The position numbers and the translations under genes are program-made. The notes beneath the pieces are model-generated. The model worked only from the letters and a program-made list of their open reading frames with translations. It ran no database searches and was not told where the DNA came from. From an uncultured Oscillospiraceae bacterium (GTDB lineage Bacteria; Bacillota; Clostridia; Oscillospirales; Ruminococcaceae), in NCBI GenBank assembly GCA_934539585.1, contig CAKTCT010000010.1, forward strand, positions 1 through 64,000: a DNA stretch of 64,000 bases. The letters are read 5' to 3'. Shown here one piece after another: positions 18,231 through 25,498 of the stretch; position 1 is the first letter of the stretch; each line of letters begins with the position of its first letter.

Positions 18231-19301
18231 ATGAGCAAACTGAAAGTCGCCGTCATCGGCGTTGGCAACATCTCGGAGTGCCACATCGAAGCCTACAAAA
18301 AGAACCCCAACGTGGAGCTTTACGCCTTTTGCGACATCAACAAGGAGCGTCTGGAGCAAAAAGGTGCCTACTATGGCGTGACCCGGCTGTACACCAGCGA
18401 AAAGGAAATGCTGGAAGCTCTGCCGGAGCTGGACGCCGTCAGCGTCTGCACCTGGAACAACCAGCACGCCCCCTGCACCATCATGGCCCTGGAAGCCGGG
18501 AAGAACGTCCTCTGTGAAAAGCCCATGGCCACCTCCGCCGCCGAGGCGGAAACCATGCTGGATGCCGCTAAAAAGGCCGGGAAGCACCTGCAGATCGGCT
18601 TTGTCTGCCGCTTCGGCGAGGACTGCAAGGTGGTGGAGGACCTCCGGGACAACGGCTTCTTCGGGGACCTCTACTACGCCAAGGCCAACTACCTCCGCCG
18701 CCACGGCAATCCCCAGGGCTGGTTCTGCAACAAGAAATACTCCTCCGGCGGGCCCCTCATCGACCTGGGGGTCCACGTCATCGACCTGACCCGGTTCCTC
18801 ATGGGCAACCCCAAGCCCGTTTCCGTCTACGCCGGGACCTTTGACAAGCTGAAAGACCGCCCGGGCTGCAAGGACGCCCTGGGCTACTGCGCCAGCGTCC
18901 CCGAAGGGGAGAAGAACATCTTCGACGTGGAGGACCTGGCCGTGGCCCTGGTCCGCTACGACAACGGCGCCATGCTGGAGGTGGAGACCTCATACAGCCT
19001 GAACATCAAGGAGGACTATTACAGCCAGGAGCTTTTCGGCACCAAGGGCGGCGTGAAGATGTCCCCCGGCCTGGAGTTCTACACCGAGGTCAACGGCTAC
19101 ATGGCCAACATGCACCTGGCCAACGAGGCCCAGTACATTGACGACTCCCACATGTTCGACGACGAGATCAACCACTTTGTGGACTGCGTCCAGAACGGCG
19201 TTCCCTGCCGGGCCCCCGCCGAGGACGGCGTGCAGATCATGAAGATTCTGGACGGCATTTACGAATCCGCCCGGACCGGCCACGAAGTCATTCTGAAGTA
19301 A
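18231..19301 (+). CDS. Gfo/Idh/MocA family oxidoreductase
   Basis: NAD(P)-dependent sugar dehydrogenase family. The Rossmann domain carries GVGNISECHIEAY at residues 9-21 and the family CEKPMA motif at about residue 96, with the conserved Lys used in hydride transfer. The C-terminal beta-sheet domain begins near residue 125; a SGGPLIDLGVHVIDL segment supplies the usual Asp/His. It is 356 residues and starts 33 bases after the preceding TIM-barrel gene. A role in oxidising a sugar or glycoside at C3 is possible but not shown. Confidence 0.9.
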   Translation: MSKLKVAVIGVGNISECHIEAYKKNPNVELYAFCDINKERLEQKGAYYGVTRLYTSEKEMLEALPELDAVSVCTWNNQHAPCTIMALEAGKNVLCEKPMATSAAEAETMLDAAKKAGKHLQIGFVCRFGEDCKVVEDLRDNGFFGDLYYAKANYLRRHGNPQGWFCNKKYSSGGPLIDLGVHVIDLTRFLMGNPKPVSVYAGTFDKLKDRPGCKDALGYCASVPEGEKNIFDVEDLAVALVRYDNGAMLEVETSYSLNIKEDYYSQELFGTKGGVKMSPGLEFYTEVNGYMANMHLANEAQYIDDSHMFDDEINHFVDCVQNGVPCRAPAEDGVQIMKILDGIYESARTGHEVILK

Positions 19302-19312
19302 GGAGGGTCCCT

Positions 19313-20191
19313 ATGCGGTTTGCTCTGAGCACGTACAGTCTGAGCGCCTACGCCGAACGCGGCGTCCTCTCCCAGCTGGGGGCCATCGGAAAGGCCAGGG
19401 AGCTGGGCTTCGAGGCCGTGGAGATCTGCGAAATCTGGCCCCACGACGGCTCCGACCGCCTGGACTACGCCAAGCGCCTCCGGGAGGAGTGCGAGCGGCT
19501 CTCCATGCCGGTGGCTTCCTATGTCACCGGGGCGGATTTCCTCACCTGCCAGGACCTGCCCAGGGAACTGGACCGGGTCTTCCGGGAGGTGGAAATCGCA
19601 AAGCTCTTAGGCGCGCCCAAAATGCGCCACGACGCCGCCCCGGAGCAGCCCTGGGGGCCCCAGGGCCCCATGAGCTTCGACGACTGCCTTCCCCGGCTGG
19701 CCGTGGCCTGCCGGCAGGTAACGGAATTCGCCCAGGAGCTGGGGGTCCGGACCATGGTGGAGAACCACGGCCAGTTCTGCCAGGACAGCGACCGGGTGGA
19801 GAAGCTGGTCAACGCCGTGAATCACCAGAATTTCGGCCTGCTCTGCGACATCGGCAACTTTGTGGACGCCGACGAGGACCCGGCCAAGGCCTGCGGCCGC
19901 ATCGCCCCCTACGTCATCCACGTCCATGTGAAGGACATGCACCTGAAGCCCGGCACCGAGCCCTACCCCGGCGACGGCTACTACCCCACCCGGGGCCGGA
20001 ACTGGGGCCGTGGGGCCATTGTGGGCCAGGGCAACGTCCCGGTGCGCCAGTGCCTGTCCATTCTCCGGACCGCCGGATACGACGGCGACGTCGTCATGGA
20101 GTTTGAGGGCCTGGAGGACCCGGCCTTCGCCTGCAAGGTGGGCCTTGACTATCTCCAGCGGTACCGCCGGGTCTCGGAAATCGAGTATTAA
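19313..20191 (+). CDS. Sugar phosphate isomerase/epimerase, TIM barrel
   Basis: Second AP-endonuclease-2-like TIM-barrel of the operon, 292 residues, only 11 bases after the Gfo/Idh gene. Metal-ligand motifs are visible as VENHGQFC, LLCDIGNF, HVHVKDMH and EFEGLED. It is not a close copy of the first barrel, so it probably acts on a different intermediate. It is also the last gene before the bidirectional hairpin at 20206-20246. Confidence 0.85.
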   Translation: MRFALSTYSLSAYAERGVLSQLGAIGKARELGFEAVEICEIWPHDGSDRLDYAKRLREECERLSMPVASYVTGADFLTCQDLPRELDRVFREVEIAKLLGAPKMRHDAAPEQPWGPQGPMSFDDCLPRLAVACRQVTEFAQELGVRTMVENHGQFCQDSDRVEKLVNAVNHQNFGLLCDIGNFVDADEDPAKACGRIAPYVIHVHVKDMHLKPGTEPYPGDGYYPTRGRNWGRGAIVGQGNVPVRQCLSILRTAGYDGDVVMEFEGLEDPAFACKVGLDYLQRYRRVSEIEY

Positions 20192-20205
20192 CGGCTTCTG
20201 CAAGC

Positions 20206-20246
20206 GAAAAACACGGAGGGTTTCCCAAAATGGAGGCCCTCCGTGT
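20206..20246 (-). terminator. Terminator at the end of the array, minus strand
   Basis: ACACGGAGGG (20211-20220) pairs with CCCTCCGTGT (20237-20246), 10 bp. On the minus strand it is followed by a TTTTT run, so it ends transcripts coming from the GH109 operon after they cross the repeat array. On the plus strand it may also slow transcription from the TIM-barrel operon, but the run there is not pure T. Confidence 0.75.
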
Positions 20247-20300
20247 TCCAATTTCTGACAGTTTTTCCCAAAAAGCGGCGAATTTGTCACTTTTTGCACC

Positions 20301-20329
20301 TTGCCCGGCGGGAAAGGAACCGCTATAAT
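20301..20329 (+). promoter_or_regulatory. Plus-strand promoter facing the repeat array
   Basis: TTGCCC (20301-20306), 17-base spacer, TATAAT (20324-20329). It points into the tandem array and, beyond it, antisense to the GH109 gene. No plus-strand coding gene follows it. Confidence 0.55.
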
Positions 20330-20342
20330 GGAAGGGAGAACC

Positions 20343-20561
20343 TTATTTCAGGTCCTCAAATTCCTCGGGATAAATCCCTTCCAGGGTATACCAGGAGGGA
20401 ACGTCCGGCTCCCGCTCCAGCCAGCGGCCGTTGGTGAAATCGGGAATCGGCACCGGCGCGCCGCCCATGGCCGCGGAATCCTCGCTCAGACAGCCGATGG
20501 CCATCCAGGACGCGGCGGAACCGTCGGGATTTTTCCGACCCCCGCCACGGAACGAAGGGCT
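20343..20561 (-). pseudogene. C-terminal GH109 fragment, unit 1
   Basis: Distal fragment of the array with a TAA stop but no start codon with a ribosome site. It carries the only amino-acid change, W-L-E-R-E in place of W-L-Q-R-E. The spacer differs from that of unit 2 at several bases. Confidence 0.7.
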
Positions 20562-20780
20562 TTATTTCAGGTCCTCAAATTCCTCGGGATAAATCCCTTC
20601 CAGGGTGTACCAGGAGGGAACATCCGGCTCCCGCTGCAGCCAGCGGCCGTTGGTGAAATCGGGGATGGGCACCGGCGCACCGCCCATGGCCGCGGAATCC
20701 TCGCTCAGACAGCCGATGGCCATCCAGGACGCGGCGGAAACGTCGGGATTTTCCCGGTCCCCGCCACGAAACAGAGGGCT
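20562..20780 (-). pseudogene. C-terminal GH109 fragment, unit 2
   Basis: Middle fragment of the array, protein-identical to the real C-terminus over 57 codons, and preceded in frame by codons reading RENPDVS. It has no start of its own. Confidence 0.7.
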
Positions 20781-22052
20781 TTATTTCAGGTCCTCGAACT
20801 CCTCGGGATAAATCCCTTCCAGGGTGTACCAGGAGGGAACGTCCGGCTCCCGCTGCAGCCAGCGGCCGTTGGTGAAGTCGGGAATCGGCACCGGAGCGCC
20901 GCCCATGGCCGCGGAATCCTCGCTCAGACAGCCGATGGCCATCCAGGACGCGGCGTCGTAGACGTCGATGGGGGGCTTGCCGTCCTTCTGGACCACCTCC
21001 ACAAAGGCCCGGAGGGTCAGGTAGTCCAGACCGTCGTGGCCGCCGTGGTACCCAAACTTCTCATAGGCGTCCCACAGGGGGTGGCGGTACTTTTTCAGCC
21101 ACGCCGTATCCGGCTCCCACTTGCCCTCGCCCCACTCATCCTTGGGGCTTTCGCCCTCGATGTAGATGGAGTGGTTCAGCTCCCGCCAGGTGCCCTTGGA
21201 GCCCTGGAGCCGGAAGTCCTGGTTGTAGGGGTGGGGGGTGGTGCAGTCGTGGGTCAGGTGGATCATCTCGCCGTTGGCGCAGCGGATCATGACCCCGGCG
21301 ATGTCGCCCTGGGCCACCCGCTGGCGGGCCAGCTCCGGACGGTCGGTGCGGTTTTTCTCGTACCATTCGTGGAGGCCCACGGCCTTGGTGGTCATGGCGG
21401 TCAGGGCCAGCATCCGGTTGCCCCGGTTGATGCCCAGAGCCTTGGCCACGAAGCCCAGCTCATGGGTGGGATAGATTTCGCCGTTGCGGTGGAAGAAGTT
21501 CCGCTGGCGGTAGTGGCGGTTGATGTCGCCGTTGCCGATCTCCTCCCGGAGGTCGTGCTGGTATCCCCCGGCGGCGTAGACCAGCTCCCCGAAAACCCCG
21601 TGGCGAACCATGTTGAAAAGGGCCAGGGTCTGATCGTCGTAGCACTGATTCTCCAGGAACATGAATTTCCGGCCGGTGTCCTCCACGGTATGGACCAGGT
21701 CCCAGCACTCCTGGACGGAGGAGGCCGGGCAGACCTCGATGGCCGCGTCCTTGCCGCAGTTCATGGCGTCGATGGCGATGCGGATGTGGGTGGACCAGTC
21801 GGTCATGACCACCACGGCGTCCACGTCCTCCCGGCGGTTGACCTCCCGGTAGTCGGTGGTGCCGAAGCAGTCCTTGCCCCGGGCCTTTTTCACCATTTCT
21901 CTGCCCAGCTCCACCCGGTCGGGGTAGACGTCGCAGACGGCGGTGATTTCCACGTCGGGCATTTCCAGCAGGGTCTCCGTCTGGCCGTATCCACGCCAGC
22001 CGAAGCCGATGATTCCTAAACGGATGGTGCGGTTGATTTCTCCGAATTTCAT
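20781..22052 (-). CDS. GH109-like NAD-dependent alpha-N-acetylgalactosaminidase
   Basis: Belongs to the Gfo/Idh fold and resembles glycoside hydrolase family 109, which cleaves alpha-linked GalNAc through transient oxidation at C3 by a bound NAD. Residues 14-25 hold the Rossmann loop GIIGFGWRGYG. In place of the usual Gfo/Idh E-K-P it has EVCPASSVQECWDLV, and family features follow: F-L-E-N (near 134), GGYQHDLRE and YPTHELG (Tyr194 and His197), then TTPHPYNQDFRLQGSKGTW. It is 423 residues with no signal peptide, so it is probably cytoplasmic. It is the last gene of the minus-strand operon with aldolase, AgaS-like and HAD genes. A plain Gfo/Idh dehydrogenase is the alternative. Confidence 0.8.
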   Translation of the reverse strand: MKFGEINRTIRLGIIGFGWRGYGQTETLLEMPDVEITAVCDVYPDRVELGREMVKKARGKDCFGTTDYREVNRREDVDAVVVMTDWSTHIRIAIDAMNCGKDAAIEVCPASSVQECWDLVHTVEDTGRKFMFLENQCYDDQTLALFNMVRHGVFGELVYAAGGYQHDLREEIGNGDINRHYRQRNFFHRNGEIYPTHELGFVAKALGINRGNRMLALTAMTTKAVGLHEWYEKNRTDRPELARQRVAQGDIAGVMIRCANGEMIHLTHDCTTPHPYNQDFRLQGSKGTWRELNHSIYIEGESPKDEWGEGKWEPDTAWLKKYRHPLWDAYEKFGYHGGHDGLDYLTLRAFVEVVQKDGKPPIDVYDAASWMAIGCLSEDSAAMGGAPVPIPDFTNGRWLQREPDVPSWYTLEGIYPEEFEDLK

Positions 22053-22114
22053 AAGTACCTCCTATTTCCCAAAAACGACCCAAAGCGCACCTTCGGAATA
22101 CCCAAACGGCACCC

Positions 22115-22963
22115 TTATGCGCGGTTTTCCGAGCCGCAGATCCGGATGAGCCGGACGGCCAGCTCCGCAACGGACTCCCGGCCCGCTTTTCCGTAGACTT
22201 TGGGGTCCCGAACGGAGGAGTCTGTGTCCAAAACGCTGCGGACGCCCTTGGTATAGGCGATGCGGAGGTCGGTGGCGAAGTTCACCTTGCAGATGCCTTC
22301 GGCCACACAGGCTCTGATCTGCTCCTCCGTAAGCCCAGAGGCCCCATGGAGGACCAGGGGAATGCTGACCCGGCCGCGGATGACCTTCAGGCGCTCCACG
22401 TCCAGATGGGGGGTTTCCTTATAAACGCCGTGGGCGGTGCCGATGGCCACGGCCAGGGAATAAACGCCGGTCTCCTCCACAAAGCGGACGGCGTCGTCGG
22501 GGTCGGTAAGGTTGTTCCCCTTGGAGACCAGGGAGTCCTCCTTGCCGCCGATGCTGCCCAGCTCCCCTTCCACGGGGATGCCGTGGGCGGCGGCGTCTTC
22601 CACGGCCAGGCGGGTGTTGGCGATGTTTTCCTCCAGGCTCAGCTTGGAGCCGTCGTACATCACCGAGGTGTATCCGGCCAGGACCGCGTCGTGGGCCAGG
22701 GCCGTGGTGTCCCCGTGGTCCAGGTGCAGGGCCACGGGGATGTCCAGGTCCTTGGCCAGGGGCTCCACGATGCCCCGGAACAGGGCAAGTCCGCCGTATT
22801 TCACGGTGCCGGGGGTGGTCTGGATGATCACCGGAGCCCGCAGCTCCTTGGCGGCGGCCAGGATGCCCTGGGCCATTTCCATATTTTCCATATTAAAGGC
22901 GCAGACGGCGTAACCGTCCTTCTGTGCGTTCAGAAGCAGTTCCTTCGTTGTTGCCAGGGGCAT
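22115..22963 (-). CDS. Class II ketose-bisphosphate aldolase (GatY/KbaY-like)
   Basis: Zinc-dependent aldolase that splits tagatose-1,6-bisphosphate or fructose-1,6-bisphosphate into dihydroxyacetone phosphate and glyceraldehyde 3-phosphate. The 282-residue protein has the ALHLDHGDT zinc motif (about residue 80), the GEIG-like EGELGSIGG motif, IGTAHGVYK (about residue 179) and LHGASGL (about residue 208). In context with an AgaS-like and a GH109-like gene, tagatose bisphosphate from galactosamine is the better guess. It lies 62 bases upstream of the GH109 gene and 14 bases after the SIS gene. Confidence 0.88.
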   Translation of the reverse strand: MPLATTKELLLNAQKDGYAVCAFNMENMEMAQGILAAAKELRAPVIIQTTPGTVKYGGLALFRGIVEPLAKDLDIPVALHLDHGDTTALAHDAVLAGYTSVMYDGSKLSLEENIANTRLAVEDAAAHGIPVEGELGSIGGKEDSLVSKGNNLTDPDDAVRFVEETGVYSLAVAIGTAHGVYKETPHLDVERLKVIRGRVSIPLVLHGASGLTEEQIRACVAEGICKVNFATDLRIAYTKGVRSVLDTDSSVRDPKVYGKAGRESVAELAVRLIRICGSENRA

Positions 22964-22977
22964 AAATCGATTCCTCC

Positions 22978-24018
22978 TCAGTTCACCTGAATCCAGGCGT
23001 CCAGTCCGGTGGGGGCGTCGGGGTCGGAGCCGGTTTCCATGGACTTTTCATAAGCGGCCAGCTGACAAAGGTTCAAAAATGCGATGGTGCCTGCCGCTTC
23101 GCCTACCTCTGCGCCCAGACAGATGCTCTCCGTACCGGGGATTTCCCGAGGCAGGTTGGAATAAATCAGGATCTTGGCCCCCTTCTTCTGCAAATCCCGG
23201 ATCAGAGCCTCCTGCTGGGGCTGGCCGTCGGGATAAAGATACACAAGAGCCAGCGTTTTTTCGTCCACCAAGACGATGGGTCCGTGGCGCACGTCCAAAA
23301 CGTGGTGCTGGACTCCGGGAAGCTGAGAGATCTCCTGAAAGGCCAAAGCGCCCTCGGTGGCCAGACCGGCGCTGACGCCGTCAGCAAGGACCAGGGCCTT
23401 GTTCCAGTCCTCCTTGGCGATGCGGGCCATGAACGGCTGGGCCTTCTGCAGGTAAGCGGGGCCTTCCGCCGCCAGCCTCCGAAGCTGGGCCGGAAGAGTC
23501 TCGTCTCCGGTAAAGGCCGCCAGCAGGCTGAGCCCGGCGGCATAAAGGTTGCTGACGCTTCGGGTCTGACAGACGCTTTCGTCAAAGGCCCAGGGGATTT
23601 CCACGGAAATGGCGGAGCGCTGCCCCAAGGGGGTCTCTACCGCCGCCACCAGAGAGCAGAGGGTGAAGTTCACGCCGTCGGACTCCAAAGCATCGACGGC
23701 ATGGAGGATCTCACTGGTCCGGCCGGACCGGGACACCGCCACCACCAGCGCGCCGGAAAGCTGCCGGCGATACCGGGTGTGATTCAGCCACAAATCTCCC
23801 GCCGCAAAGGCGTAGACCGGAAGGTCTGTCATGGCTCCCGCCGCGTCCCGCAGAGAGCAGGACACCATATAGCTGGAGCCGCAGCCCAGGAACACCAGGG
23901 CCTTAGGGGCCGCTTCCTTCCAGGCGGCGGAAAGGGCCTCCCGCTTCTTGTCAAAAAGGTCCAGGGTCTTTTCCAAGGCCTCGTATTGGTTCCGAATCTC
24001 CACAATGGTCTGATTCAT
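22978..24018 (-). CDS. SIS-domain sugar isomerase/deaminase, AgaS-like
   Basis: Two sugar-isomerase (SIS) domains, 346 residues. The first opens with VFLGCGSSYMV and AVSRSGRTSE (phosphosugar binding); the second contains LDVRHGPIVLVDE, the region where GlmS/AgaS proteins place a catalytic His. AgaS converts galactosamine-6-phosphate to tagatose-6-phosphate and ammonia. Its start codon overlaps the stop of the HAD gene (ATGA), showing translational coupling. FrlB-type deglycase is an alternative. Confidence 0.82.
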   Translation of the reverse strand: MNQTIVEIRNQYEALEKTLDLFDKKREALSAAWKEAAPKALVFLGCGSSYMVSCSLRDAAGAMTDLPVYAFAAGDLWLNHTRYRRQLSGALVVAVSRSGRTSEILHAVDALESDGVNFTLCSLVAAVETPLGQRSAISVEIPWAFDESVCQTRSVSNLYAAGLSLLAAFTGDETLPAQLRRLAAEGPAYLQKAQPFMARIAKEDWNKALVLADGVSAGLATEGALAFQEISQLPGVQHHVLDVRHGPIVLVDEKTLALVYLYPDGQPQQEALIRDLQKKGAKILIYSNLPREIPGTESICLGAEVGEAAGTIAFLNLCQLAAYEKSMETGSDPDAPTGLDAWIQVN

Positions 24019-24446
24019 TCTACATCCTCCTTTGGATCAAAGCAGACGGCCACGGCGCGGTCGTCCCAGTATTCGTCGGCGTGGATTTTCCGGGTGTTCC
24101 ACTCGAAGTACTCCACGATACAGGGGCAGTTGTCGTTGGCGGCGTCAAATTCCACGCCCCGCTGGCGGCACCAGTCCAGAGCGTCGGCCAGGTCGCCCTC
24201 CTCCCGGCAGGACCAGAGGACCATCTGGACCCCCAGCTGCCGCAGCAGGGGGATGACCTCCAGCATCCGGCGGTTCTCCCTGCCGATATCCGGCCAGTTG
24301 TTTTCGCAGAGGGTGCCGTCAAAATCCACCGCGATAATGTAGGGATAGGGCCGGTCCCCCTGGGCGACCCGCTGTTTCAGCTCCGCGTAGGCCGGGGAAT
24401 CCGGGCCCTCCGCCGCGGCCTTCAGAGCAAGGGACAAAACGCACAT
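24015..24446 (-). CDS. Small HAD-superfamily hydrolase
   Basis: 143-residue HAD-fold protein with motif I IAVDFDGTLCEN (residues about 32-43), motif II S in VLWSCREEGD, and only a weak candidate for motif IV, so it is at the short end of the superfamily. It may be a phosphatase for a sugar or nucleotide; the closest kind seems to be the BT0820-like group. It is the first gene of the minus-strand operon. I prefer the ATG at 24446 with GAGGAGG 7 bases upstream over a GTG at 24452. Confidence 0.7.
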   Translation of the reverse strand: MCVLSLALKAAAEGPDSPAYAELKQRVAQGDRPYPYIIAVDFDGTLCENNWPDIGRENRRMLEVIPLLRQLGVQMVLWSCREEGDLADALDWCRQRGVEFDAANDNCPCIVEYFEWNTRKIHADEYWDDRAVAVCFDPKEDVE

Positions 24447-24557
24447 ATCCACGCCTCCTCTTTTGGGATACTTTCAGTCTAGCATAGAATGGTTCCTTTG
24501 GATTTTTCATTCGTATCGTCATACTTTTCCGCACCCCGCGGAGAAAGGAGCGCCGTC

Positions 24558-25406
24558 ATGAACAACAAGCCCTGGCAGAAGATCGAGTACACCGACCTTC
24601 CGGAAGTCTCAGAGGTGGGGAAAATGCAGATCCGCAACGCCCTCTGGCCTATGCCCATGGAGTCCCACCCGGAGGAGGTGGAGTTTCTCCTTCTCCAGTC
24701 GGGCTGCAAGCGGATCTGGGTGGAGGACCGCTGCTACGAAATGCTGGGCGGCGAGCTTCTGGTGGTCCTTCCCGGGGAGCGCCACGGCGCGGAGCAGGAC
24801 GTCCAGAACCGCACCTCCCTAAGCTACTTCCTCATGGCCGTGCCCACGGCGGGGGAGCGCTTCTGCATGCTGGAGGAGGGAGAGCGCCAGGCCCTGTGGG
24901 AGCAGATTCAGGGGCTCCACGGTCGGAAGCTCAAGGTCTCCGGCGCGGTGTGCCGGGCCATGGACCGGCTCTACGACAGCGCCAACGCCGGAGGACCTCT
25001 GGAACGGGTCCGGACCCGGGTGTGCCTTCTGAACGTCCTTTTCCAGGTCCTCAAGGAGGCCGGGGACACCGGCGCGGCCCTTCCCGACGACATTGCCGAC
25101 AGCATCCGCTACATCCGGGAGTCCCGGGGGGAGATGCCGGACATCGCTCAGATGGCCGCCCGGGTGAACCTTTCCGAGTCCCGGTTCAAGCAGAAGTTCA
25201 AGCAGGCCACCGGCATCCCTCCGGCGGAGTTCATGGTCCGGGAGAAGATCGACGCGGCCCGGCGCCTCCTGGAATCCGGCCAGCGGACGGTGACGTCCAT
25301 TGCCATGGAGCTGGGGTTCAGCTCCAGCCAGCACTTTTCCGTGCTCTTTAAGAAGTACGTGGGGGAATCCCCGGTCCAGTACCGGAAAAACCATGAATTC
25401 GTATGA
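24558..25406 (+). CDS. AraC-family transcriptional regulator
   Basis: A 282-residue regulator with an N-terminal cupin-like domain (LWPMPMESHPEEVEFLLLQS is the metal/ligand-like region) and a C-terminal AraC double helix-turn-helix (MPDIAQMAARVNLSESRFK and VTSIAMELGFSSSQHFSVLF). The ATG at 24558 follows GAAAGGAG by 7 bases. It is divergent from the HAD/AgaS/aldolase/GH109 operon and so probably controls it. Confidence 0.9.
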   Translation: MNNKPWQKIEYTDLPEVSEVGKMQIRNALWPMPMESHPEEVEFLLLQSGCKRIWVEDRCYEMLGGELLVVLPGERHGAEQDVQNRTSLSYFLMAVPTAGERFCMLEEGERQALWEQIQGLHGRKLKVSGAVCRAMDRLYDSANAGGPLERVRTRVCLLNVLFQVLKEAGDTGAALPDDIADSIRYIRESRGEMPDIAQMAARVNLSESRFKQKFKQATGIPPAEFMVREKIDAARRLLESGQRTVTSIAMELGFSSSQHFSVLFKKYVGESPVQYRKNHEFV

Positions 25407-25428
25407 TAGTATCTTTTGGGTGTAGAAG

Positions 25429-25457
25429 TTGCTTTTTTCCTATGTTACTATTACAAT
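25429..25457 (+). promoter_or_regulatory. Promoter of the membrane AraC gene
   Basis: TTGCTT (25429-25434), 17-base spacer, TACAAT (25452-25457), about 40 bases before the start codon. Confidence 0.65.
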
Positions 25458-25498
25458 AGAAAGGAACGGAATCCGGCAGGGAACGGGAGGGACCGCAT

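Larger units (their letters stand above)
20343..20955 (-). repeat. 219-bp tandem array of GH109 C-terminal coding sequence
   Basis: Three units begin at exactly 20343, 20562 and 20781, a period of 219 bp. Each holds 175 bp encoding the last 57 residues and stop of the GH109 gene; the first two units are joined by a 44-bp spacer that in the same frame reads like the residues just upstream (…NPDVSAASW). In the 175-bp part I count 10 variable sites, 9 of them at the wobble base and silent, 1 giving Glu for Gln. The third unit is the 3' end of the real gene. Confidence 0.9.

Noticed and set aside
20301..22019. A 572-codon plus-strand frame across the GH109 gene and the array
   Set aside because: It is the mirror of a GC-rich gene; its sequence shows repeated Gly/Val/Asp stretches and no domain, while the minus strand has a complete enzyme. 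Only the promoter in front of it is kept as a finding.
20781..24446. Inositol (iol) catabolic operon
   Set aside because: The SIS and ketose-bisphosphate aldolase plus GH109 features do not match IolB/C/D/E; iolE-type barrels are outside this operon.
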